NCBI GenBank assembly: GCA_047631095.1
Contig: JBLHZD010000016.1
Span: forward strand, 1 to 28,552
Reading direction: 5' to 3'
Length of the DNA: 28,552 nt
Source: JABJJH01 sp047631095
Lineage (GTDB): Bacteria > Pseudomonadota > Alphaproteobacteria > UBA8366 > GCA-2717185
Under the pieces are notes generated by a model. That model worked only from the letters and a program-made list of their open reading frames with translations. It had not been told where the DNA came from and did no database searches. Position numbers and translations under genes: made by a program. Below, one piece after another: positions 22,058 to 28,552 of the stretch. Position 1 is the stretch's first letter. Each line of letters starts with the position of its first letter.

Positions 22058-23137
22058 CTAGAGACGCGTCTCGGAACTGCCGGGGCCACCGTCTTCCGGC
22101 GCCAGCGGCGCGCTCAGTTCGACCCCCGGCATGAGGTAGCCATTGGGACGTCCGCTTTCGGTCGGGTCCTGAAAATCCCAATAGGGCGCGGGTAAGGCCG
22201 GGCCTTCCGGACAGGCGAGCCAAAGCCGCAACAGATGGCGCGGATGTTTGGGGTCTTCTTCGTATTCCGTCCGGGAATGGACGATAAAATGATTATTCAG
22301 GAACTGAATATCGCCGGGATTAAACACCATCCGCAAATGCAGCGCGGGGTCTTCGGCCAGGCTATCCAGAAAATCCATCGCTTCAATCTGCGCATCGGTC
22401 AAACGGGGCGCTTCGTCGAACCGTTGCGCCTTCATAACCGTACTGCGGACATAGCTGGTCAGCAATCGACCCTCATACGGGTTGAACACCGGGATGACGT
22501 ACCAGGGGTTCTTGCCCGCCGGTATTTCATCGCGCCGGTCCCGATAGAACGGCGCCATTAAAACCTTCAACAAATCAGGCCTGCGGGCGCGCACCTCGTT
22601 GAACAAGGCGCCGGAACTGACAATGCTGCTAAGCCCGCCGGACTTACCAGTTTGCAAACAAAGTAAGCCAACCACATCGGAGGCATCGGTATGATACGGC
22701 AGGCGCGCATCGGTCTGGTACCCCCGCGTGAGCGAGCGACCGTAGTCAAAACCCAGATTGCGGACATGCCCCAGGGCGTGCCCCTTGGCGTTTTGCGAAA
22801 CGGCTTCGCCTAAATACGACCCGATGCCAAAATAGGCGATGGCGGATTTTCGGATATCATAACGGTCCACGGGCGCGCCGCCCAAAACGCCAAACCCGCG
22901 ACCGGACAAAATATCCGCGCGCAGTTTCGCCAATTTTTGGGAAAGCGTCGGAAGCGGAAAATCTTCTTTTCGGATGTTGATGATGTCGATATCACACGCC
23001 GCAACCGCTTCGACCGCCGCGTCCAGCTCGGCGATTTCCGGCGGCGACATGGCGATCCGCCACTCGTCTTCCCGCGCCGCCATATCCGGGCCACACCATA
23101 CCTGCGGGCCCGCGATGGGCTCAACCTGTTCACCCAT
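22058..23137 (-). CDS. TauD/TfdA-family Fe(II)/2-oxoglutarate-dependent dioxygenase
   Basis: A 359-residue enzyme that hydroxylates an unactivated carbon of its substrate, using 2-oxoglutarate and O2 and giving succinate and CO2. The iron triad is His149-x-Asp151 ('YHTDASD') and His287 ('IVHSRTEY'), and Arg304 ('LLRLWLA') binds the 2-oxoglutarate carboxylate. The N-terminal part ('VWCGPDMAAREDEWRI', then 'GRGFGVLGGAPVDRY') is that of the longer clavaminate-synthase-like TauD branch, not of taurine dioxygenase itself. GGAG lies 8 nt before the ATG at 23137; ATG 23143 and GTG 23146 are alternatives. The C-terminal 30 residues are Pro/Gly-rich. It is the third gene of the operon, 18 bp after hyuB. 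The substrate is unknown. Confidence 0.92.
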   Translation of the reverse strand: MGEQVEPIAGPQVWCGPDMAAREDEWRIAMSPPEIAELDAAVEAVAACDIDIINIRKEDFPLPTLSQKLAKLRADILSGRGFGVLGGAPVDRYDIRKSAIAYFGIGSYLGEAVSQNAKGHALGHVRNLGFDYGRSLTRGYQTDARLPYHTDASDVVGLLCLQTGKSGGLSSIVSSGALFNEVRARRPDLLKVLMAPFYRDRRDEIPAGKNPWYVIPVFNPYEGRLLTSYVRSTVMKAQRFDEAPRLTDAQIEAMDFLDSLAEDPALHLRMVFNPGDIQFLNNHFIVHSRTEYEEDPKHPRHLLRLWLACPEGPALPAPYWDFQDPTESGRPNGYLMPGVELSAPLAPEDGGPGSSETRL

Positions 23138-23155
23138 GTCCATCACTCCAATACG

Positions 23156-24874
23156 TTATGCAGTCCCACGGTTGGCCGCTGTGGCCGCTTCGTCCAGCTC
23201 GCCACTGGCGGCGACAACGACGCCATAATCCGCTTCGGCGGCTTCGCGCGACACAAGTTGGCTCTTAACATCCGCCGCGACATCGTTGGGATCGCGGTCC
23301 ATCGCTTCGCCATAACCGCCGCCGCCCGGCATTTCGATGATCAAGCGGTCCCCCGCCGGAATTATCTGAAACCCTTTATTCTTTAGTATAGCGCCGGATT
23401 CCAGACTGACCCGACCCTTCGCGCCCGACGCGCCGCCATCGCGACCGCGCGCGGGATAGTGAACCCGCTCGAAAGTCGCAAAAATGCCGAACGGCGCTTC
23501 TTCACGATTGGAAATCTCCATCACCTGACCCAACCCGCCGCGCTGTTTGCCAACGCCGCCGGAGTTTTGGCGAAATTCCTTTTTCCAGAAGACCACCGGC
23601 GTAATCGCCTCGGTGATTTCCACCGGCACGTTGCGCACGCCGCTGGGGAACGGGGTGGCGGATAATCCGTCCAGCGCGGGTCGCGCGCCAGCGCCGCCAC
23701 TGTGGAAACTGTTGACCATGAACGTCGTCCAGTTGGCCTCCCCGGCGCCGGACATCGTCATACCATTCCCCGCGCCCAGCTTGACCGTCCATAAATTCGA
23801 CGTGCCCTCGGCGGGCACGACATCGGGCATCGCCTGATGCAGACACCCGAACGTCACATCGGGCAACATATGGCCGATTGTCGAGCGCGCGACGACCGCA
23901 TGGGGATGCGGCGCGTTGACGATGGTGTTTTCCGGCGCGGTTACCTTGATCGCGTCCAACGTACCCGCATTATTGGGAATGTTCGGCGCAACGACGCATT
24001 TGACGCCGAAGGAGGTATAGGCCTCCGTGTAACACATAGGGCAATTGATCCCGTAGGACGACGTGCCCGACGAGCCTTCAAAATCGACCAAAATTTCGCC
24101 GTCGCCAATCGTGAGCGTCGCGGCGAGATCAATCGGCGATTCATAGCCGTCGATCCGCATGGTGTGGGACCACGTCCCCTTGGGCATTTCGTTGATCGCC
24201 TTGGCCATGCCTTCGCGGCTGGAAGTAATAATGTGCGCGCCCAACTCGTCCAGCGTATCCAGATCGTATTCCCGCATCATGGTCAGCAGGCGTCGGGACC
24301 CGGTCTCGTTACACGCCGCAAGCGCATAGATGTCGCCTTCGACCTGCACGGGTTCACGAACGTTCGCGCGCATCAGGTTCAGCAGCCATTCGTTCATTTC
24401 CCCCTTGATCGCCAAGGGCATGATGGGAACGAACAGACCTTCATGGTAAATTTGCCGACCGTCCGGCGATTGCCCGACGCCGCCAATATCGACCACATGA
24501 CTGGTGGACGCGAACAGCGCCACGATTTTGCCGTCCTTGAAAGTCGGGGACACGACCGTGAAATCATGCAAATGCCCCGTCCCTTTCCAGGGATCGTTGG
24601 TCAGGTAGGTATCGCCTTCCTGCATCGTGTCGATGGGAAAAACGTCCAGAAAATGCAGGACCGAACGCGCCATGGAATTGATATGGCCCGGCGTGCCGGT
24701 GACCGCCTGCGCCAGCATCTGGCCTTTCAGGTCAAACGCGCCCGCCGACACATCGCCTGCTTCGCGCGCCGAAGTGCTGAACGCGGTGCGCACAAGCGTT
24801 TGCGCCTGTTCCTCGACCACTGACAGCAAGCGGTTCCACATTACCTGAAACCGGATTTGGTCCATTTCACTCAT
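23156..24874 (-). CDS. Hydantoinase B / oxoprolinase family protein (HyuB-like)
   Basis: A 572-residue subunit of an ATP-dependent hydantoinase/5-oxoprolinase-type enzyme. It matches the family from the N-terminus ('FQVMWNRLLSVVEEQAQTLV' and 'SAREAGDVSAGAFDLKG'), through 'GHINSMARSV', 'YLTNDPWKGTGHLHDFTVVS' and 'HVVDIGGVGQSP', to the glycine-rich C-terminal 'IEMPGGGGYGEAMDRDP'. Its length fits hydantoinase B and is well short of the alpha subunit of acetone carboxylase (about 770), so a carboxylase is less likely, though acetophenone-carboxylase-like variants exist. It overlaps hyuA by 4 bp (ATGA), which implies coupled translation and a 1:1 complex. It is cytoplasmic, with no signal sequence. 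Confidence 0.93.
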   Translation of the reverse strand: MSEMDQIRFQVMWNRLLSVVEEQAQTLVRTAFSTSAREAGDVSAGAFDLKGQMLAQAVTGTPGHINSMARSVLHFLDVFPIDTMQEGDTYLTNDPWKGTGHLHDFTVVSPTFKDGKIVALFASTSHVVDIGGVGQSPDGRQIYHEGLFVPIMPLAIKGEMNEWLLNLMRANVREPVQVEGDIYALAACNETGSRRLLTMMREYDLDTLDELGAHIITSSREGMAKAINEMPKGTWSHTMRIDGYESPIDLAATLTIGDGEILVDFEGSSGTSSYGINCPMCYTEAYTSFGVKCVVAPNIPNNAGTLDAIKVTAPENTIVNAPHPHAVVARSTIGHMLPDVTFGCLHQAMPDVVPAEGTSNLWTVKLGAGNGMTMSGAGEANWTTFMVNSFHSGGAGARPALDGLSATPFPSGVRNVPVEITEAITPVVFWKKEFRQNSGGVGKQRGGLGQVMEISNREEAPFGIFATFERVHYPARGRDGGASGAKGRVSLESGAILKNKGFQIIPAGDRLIIEMPGGGGYGEAMDRDPNDVAADVKSQLVSREAAEADYGVVVAASGELDEAATAANRGTA

Positions 24875-26967
24875 GATGCTGCACCTTTTTTCGTCAATAC
24901 AATTTGTCCCAGCGCGTTGATCGTTGCGTCAAACCCCGCTGTCACCAGAGTCGAGGTTTCATCCTCGACAATAATCGCAGGACCCGCCAGGGAGGCGCCT
25001 TCGCTCAACGCCGTGCGGCGATAGATCGCCGTCGCCACGCTTTTACCGCTCGCCGCGTCGAACACAACACGCTCGCCTTCGGGTGCGGCAGGCGTGGCGG
25101 GCGCGCCTGTCGCCGCCGTGCCCGAAACGGGCTTAGGCAAGGCGGGGTCGGTTGAAAGCGACAAGGTCCAGGTGAGAACCTCAACCGCCAATTTGGGAAT
25201 AATTCGAGAGAACAGCGCCGAATAGGCAGCGTCATAACGCTCCTGAAACATCACCGTATCGTCCGCGCCATAGGTTTTGACCGGCAGGTCCACGGTGATT
25301 TCATGCCCCTGTCCACGATAGCGCATAAAGGCCGTTCGGGTTTCGGTCAGCGCACCAACCGGCGCCCCCATCCGCACCACCGCTTCAGCTTCCGCCCGCA
25401 TTTCAGCAAACACGTCGTTGATATGCCCGGGATTAAAATGGCGCATATCCAGATAACGCGTCCGCACCACTTCATAGGCGATGGGTGCGCGAAGGAACCC
25501 GACCGCCGAGCCCACGCCCGCCCCACTGGGGATAATCACCTTTTGAACGCCTAGTTTTTCCGCCAGTCGCGCCGCGTGAAGGGGCGCTGCGCCGCCGAAC
25601 GCAACCAAGGTGCGGTCATGGGTCTCCTTGCCGTTTTCAATGGCGTGAACCCGCGCCGCATTGGCCATGTTCTCGTTAACGATCTCGTCAATTCCCGCCG
25701 CCGCCGCCATCGTCGAAAGCCCGAGCGGGCCGCCGATGACAGAGTCCACCGCCACCACCGAATTGGCGGGCTCCAGCGTCACTTTGCCGCCCGCGAAATG
25801 TTCAGGATCGATGCGGCCCATGATGACATCCGCGTCGGTCACGGTTGGGGACACGCCGCCCTGACCATAACAGGCAGGTCCCGGCGCCGATCCGGCGCTT
25901 TCCGGACCAACCAGAATACGGTTCAGTTCATCAAGATGGGCGATGGATCCGCCGCCGGCGCCAATCTCCACCATGTCGATGACGGGAATGCGAATGGGCA
26001 ATCCGCTGCCTTTGAGAAAGCGATACATGCGCGCGACCTCAAAAGATCGCGACAATTGCGGCTGTTGATCGTCAATCAGCGTAATTTTGGCGGTTGTGCC
26101 CCCCATATCAAAGGACAGCACCTTATCAAGGCCATTTTCCGCCGCGATGTGCTGCGCCAGTATGGCGCCGCCCGCCGGGCCGGATTCCACCAGCCGGATC
26201 GGATTGGCCATGGCGGTCTCAACCGTCGTGACGCCACCACTGGACATCATCAACAACAACGGACAATTAATCCCCAACGCCTTCAGATCATCGGCCAACC
26301 GTTGCAGATACCCCGCCATAAGCGGTTGCACATACGCATTGGCGCTGGTCGTGGACATCCGATCATATTCGCGAATTTCAGGACATACATCCGAAGAGAG
26401 CGTTATGGACACGTCCGGAAGCCCGGCGGCCAGAATATCGCGCGCCCGGCGTTCATGATCCGGATTCACATAGCTGTGCAGAAAACACACAGCCAGCGCT
26501 TCAATCTTCTCCGCCTTAAGCGTGGGAATCAACGCCGCCAGCGCCGCTTCGTCCAGATCCATCAGAACCGAGCCATCCGCCGCAACCCGCTCGGGCACGC
26601 CAAAGCGCAAATGGCGCGGCGTTAATGTCGGTGGGCGCTCCATATATAAGTCATATTGATCGAAGCGATGCTCATAGGCGATTTCAACCGAATCCCGAAA
26701 TCCGTCAGTCGCAATCAACGCTGTCTTGGCGCCCTTGCGCTCGATCAGAGCGTTGGTCGCCAGGGTCGTGCCATGAATCGCCAGCTCGACCGATCCCGGC
26801 GCCACGCCGGCGGTATCCAGAACCGCGCGAACGCCTTCAATAACGCCTTCTTCCGGCGCCTGGGTCGTCGTCAGAACCTTGATGCTTTTTTGTTGTCCAT
26901 CCCACTCAACGACGACATCGGTAAAGGTGCCCCCGATATCGACCGCCAGTTTTGCGCCTACTGTCAT
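24871..26967 (-). CDS. Hydantoinase A / oxoprolinase family protein (HyuA-like)
   Basis: A 698-residue ATP-binding subunit that pairs with HyuB. The N-terminus 'KLAVDIGGTFTDVVVEW' carries the actin-like ATPase phosphate loop D10-I-G-G-T-F-T-D17. 'HGTTLATNALIERKGAKTAL', 'TDGFRDSVEIAYEHRF' and 'YDLYMERPPTLTPRHLRF' follow. The second half has 'LSFDMGGTTAKITLID', 'EIGAGGGSIAHLDE', 'GPACYGQGG' and 'TDADVIMGRI'. The family activates a cyclic amide, or a carbonyl for carboxylation, at the expense of ATP. The ATG at 26967 gives the conserved N-terminus; the frame is open for 30 more codons upstream, but that part resembles no family. An Ala/Pro linker ('ATGAPATPAAPEG') lies before the final domain. 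It is the first gene of the five-gene operon. Confidence 0.93.
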   Translation of the reverse strand: MTVGAKLAVDIGGTFTDVVVEWDGQQKSIKVLTTTQAPEEGVIEGVRAVLDTAGVAPGSVELAIHGTTLATNALIERKGAKTALIATDGFRDSVEIAYEHRFDQYDLYMERPPTLTPRHLRFGVPERVAADGSVLMDLDEAALAALIPTLKAEKIEALAVCFLHSYVNPDHERRARDILAAGLPDVSITLSSDVCPEIREYDRMSTTSANAYVQPLMAGYLQRLADDLKALGINCPLLLMMSSGGVTTVETAMANPIRLVESGPAGGAILAQHIAAENGLDKVLSFDMGGTTAKITLIDDQQPQLSRSFEVARMYRFLKGSGLPIRIPVIDMVEIGAGGGSIAHLDELNRILVGPESAGSAPGPACYGQGGVSPTVTDADVIMGRIDPEHFAGGKVTLEPANSVVAVDSVIGGPLGLSTMAAAAGIDEIVNENMANAARVHAIENGKETHDRTLVAFGGAAPLHAARLAEKLGVQKVIIPSGAGVGSAVGFLRAPIAYEVVRTRYLDMRHFNPGHINDVFAEMRAEAEAVVRMGAPVGALTETRTAFMRYRGQGHEITVDLPVKTYGADDTVMFQERYDAAYSALFSRIIPKLAVEVLTWTLSLSTDPALPKPVSGTAATGAPATPAAPEGERVVFDAASGKSVATAIYRRTALSEGASLAGPAIIVEDETSTLVTAGFDATINALGQIVLTKKGAAS

Positions 26968-26989
26968 TGTGCTCGCTTCGCTCCCTGCT

Positions 26990-27007
26990 GCGCATAACCG
27001 GCGCATA
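26990..27007. promoter_or_regulatory. Pair of 7-bp direct repeats in the hyuA / methyltransferase divergent gap
   Basis: GCGCATA occurs at 26990-26996 and 27001-27007, an 11-bp step, 23-40 bp upstream of the hyuA start. A related inverted copy (TATGCGT) is at 27080-27086 inside TTTA-TGCG-TAAA. The 189-bp gap has no gene and no convincing promoter on either strand. A regulator site is possible, but the repeats are short. Confidence 0.3.
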
Positions 27008-27156
27008 TTTTTATCCGACGCTGAGCCTATTCGGCACCGTTCAAAAAAAACACCCAAATCGCAAGGATACTCCGAACTTTATGCGTAAAAAGGGGCTATA
27101 CGCGCGCGGCGCTCTTGATCTAGACTGCAACTATTCGTCGAACTGCGATCAGGTTG

Positions 27157-28552
27157 ATGTCAAAGTCCCGTCGTAAAACAGTTCAATCGCACCACGCCCT
27201 CAGCGAAGACCCCCAGGTCGCGCTGGAACAAATGCTGACCCTGATCGCGAAAGGCGGGAAGGCGGCCAAGTTACGACGCGACGCGGCCAATTTGGCCGCA
27301 ACATATGATGGGTTTGACCCCCTCCCCCTGTCTGAAGACGGTTTGCTGGTCTTGCTGGACGACCGGCATGTGGCGCGCACGGCGATTTCCAAAATCGCCC
27401 TGCAAAAAGCGATGGGCCGGTGGCCACTGATCCATATCATGAGTGTCGCCGTACGGGAATTCGGAGAGCCCCATAACGAGCCCGTTGATAAAGCGGCGCA
27501 ATTATTTCTGAAATCCGCCGATTTAATCGCCGACGACGCGTTGTTCATCAGCGCCTTAGAAACTGACCCGATTCAGTCATACGCCATGGAGGCGCTGTTG
27601 ATCGCCGTACGCAACGCAATGTTGCGAAATCCAGCCATGCTCGAGGACGACGCGACGATGCGCATCGCCGTGGCCATGGCGCGGCAGGTCGATTTGAATG
27701 AAGGGGTCTGGACGTCTGATGTCGCCGACGCTGAATTGCGCCGCGCATTACCGGCGGGCGCCGGCCCAATCAACGCCTTATTGCACGCCGTCTATGGTGA
27801 TTTTTCTGAAATTGAGTCGATGGAGCCTGACGCCTCTTACCTGGCGTCGTTCAATCAATGGGTCGAAGATCGTATCGCCGCCCGCGCACAATTTTCAAAC
27901 CACAATATCGCGTCGGTTGGGCGCCTTTCCAACGCTGTCTCGATCAAGGTTGCCGATCAATATGGCGCGGCGCCGTACCCGCGCTGGACGAGCCTTTCCG
28001 TTCCCGCCCCAGGCAGTCGCCTCGCCATGGCGCGCGCCTTGTCGCCGGACAATCGTTTGCGTGGGGTCAATCGACCTGACGTTTTGATCGCGGGCTGCGG
28101 CACCGGCCATCACGCCGCCGCCGCCGCGTTAGGCTACGGTCCCAAAGCCGCTGTCCTTGGCGTGGATTTGAGCGGCCCCAGCCTCGATTACGCATCGGGC
28201 ATGGCCCAAATTTTCAACGCAAAATCATTAAGTTTCGCCCAGATGGATTTGTTGGACGTTGGTCGATTGGCGCGGTCTTTCGACATCATCGAGTCAATCG
28301 GCGTCCTGCACCATACCGCCGATCCCTTCAAAAGCTGGACGGCCTTGATGTCGGTCCTGAAGCCCGGTGGAATCATGGCGATTGGCGTCTATAGCGCGGC
28401 GGCGAGGGCAGGTCTATCGCGTTTCCGCGCGGCGCAGGACTTGACTGACGCAGCGCCCAGCGACGATTTGATCCGGACGATACGGCACCGGATTCTCAAC
28501 GACCCGCAGACTGATTTTGAACGATCTATTGCTCGCTCGGCGGATTTTCATA
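27157..28552 (+). CDS. Class I SAM-dependent methyltransferase with long N-terminal region (3' end outside window)
   Basis: An open frame of 465 codons running off the right edge without a stop, starting at the ATG at 27157 (weak AGG just upstream). Residues 1 to about 260 are mostly helical with no motif I recognise; they may be degenerate TPR-like helices. Then comes 'DQYGAAPYPRW' (267-277), a variant of the 'QYExxPYPRW' segment that precedes the methyltransferase domain in a family of TPR-methyltransferase proteins. The SAM-binding domain follows: motif I 'LIAGCGTGHHAAAAA' (from about 310), the acidic end of beta-2 'VLGVDLSGPSLDYA', motif II-like 'FAQMDLLDV', and 'FDIIESIGVLHHTADPF' with 'LMSVLKPGGIMAIGVY'. 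The substrate is unknown; it may be a protein, a sugar or a lipid head group. It is divergent from hyuA. Confidence 0.8.
   Translation, partial: MSKSRRKTVQSHHALSEDPQVALEQMLTLIAKGGKAAKLRRDAANLAATYDGFDPLPLSEDGLLVLLDDRHVARTAISKIALQKAMGRWPLIHIMSVAVREFGEPHNEPVDKAAQLFLKSADLIADDALFISALETDPIQSYAMEALLIAVRNAMLRNPAMLEDDATMRIAVAMARQVDLNEGVWTSDVADAELRRALPAGAGPINALLHAVYGDFSEIESMEPDASYLASFNQWVEDRIAARAQFSNHNIASVGRLSNAVSIKVADQYGAAPYPRWTSLSVPAPGSRLAMARALSPDNRLRGVNRPDVLIAGCGTGHHAAAAALGYGPKAAVLGVDLSGPSLDYASGMAQIFNAKSLSFAQMDLLDVGRLARSFDIIESIGVLHHTADPFKSWTALMSVLKPGGIMAIGVYSAAARAGLSRFRAAQDLTDAAPSDDLIRTIRHRILNDPQTDFERSIARSADFH

Noticed and set aside
23837..24823. Open + strand frame of 328 codons opposite hyuB
   Set aside because: It lies wholly antisense to a strongly conserved HyuB gene and its translation is rich in Arg/His/Gly with no family motif, as expected for a GC-rich shadow frame.
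25576..26625. Open + strand frame of 349 codons opposite hyuA
   Set aside because: Antisense to HyuA, low-complexity Arg-rich translation, no ribosome site and no recognisable domain.
23156..26967. Acetone carboxylase
   Set aside because: The HyuB protein is about 200 residues too short for the acetone carboxylase alpha subunit and no small gamma subunit gene follows.

Overview
The window reads as chromosomal DNA of an alphaproteobacterium, probably a free-living aerobic heterotroph. The GC content is fairly high (roughly the high 50s by eye), genes are densely packed, and CoA-thioester enzymes dominate: two acyl-CoA dehydrogenases, two crotonases, two SDRs and a CaiB/BaiF protein. A class I cytochrome c and a glutathione-dependent GloB point the same way. 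I see no rRNA, tRNA, CRISPR array, prophage or transposase. Coding density is high and no gap without a gene reaches 300 bases.

Region 1 (1-7824, + strand). The tail of a redoxin is followed by two adjacent acyl-CoA dehydrogenase paralogues that look like the two subunits of one heteromeric enzyme. Then come a NIPSNAP-like protein, a PLP-dependent Ser/Thr-type dehydratase, QueC (queuosine precursor synthesis), a VOC metalloenzyme, BioF and BioD (biotin), and a small DUF427 protein. The first gene has a candidate promoter with an 18-bp perfect palindrome over the expected transcription start.

Region 2 (7831-14225, mostly - strand). This holds a DHA2-type MFS exporter, a short MetE-like methyltransferase with a complete zinc site but no folate half, a DUF547 protein, GloB and a malate/lactate dehydrogenase-family oxidoreductase. 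A DUF2182 membrane protein follows, and its reading frame is broken at a run of ten G. A REP-like inverted-repeat element lies between the last two.

Region 3 (14430-19994, + strand apart from one cytochrome c). MmgE/PrpD is followed by an SDR, an enoyl-CoA hydratase-family protein, a MenB/BadI-type ring-opening hydrolase and a luciferase-like flavin oxidoreductase. The SDR and the hydrolase closely resemble what I recall of BadH and BadI from alicyclic/benzoate degradation. The crotonase between them sits where a BadK role would be expected. Together they suggest beta-oxidation-like opening of an alicyclic acyl-CoA.

Region 4 (20021-26967, - strand). A tight five-gene operon encodes HyuA, HyuB, a TauD-family Fe(II)/2-oxoglutarate dioxygenase, an SDR and a CaiB/BaiF CoA-transferase. 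It converges on region 3. The substrate is unknown, but the layout suggests ATP-dependent opening or carboxylation of a substrate, oxidation, and CoA activation. Divergent from it, at the right edge, is an incomplete gene for a methyltransferase with a long N-terminal region that I do not recognise.

The most interesting points are the BadH/BadI-like module next to the unusual Hyu-TauD-SDR-CaiB operon, the homopolymer frameshift in the DUF2182 gene, and the 11-bp-phased triple repeat upstream of MmgE/PrpD.
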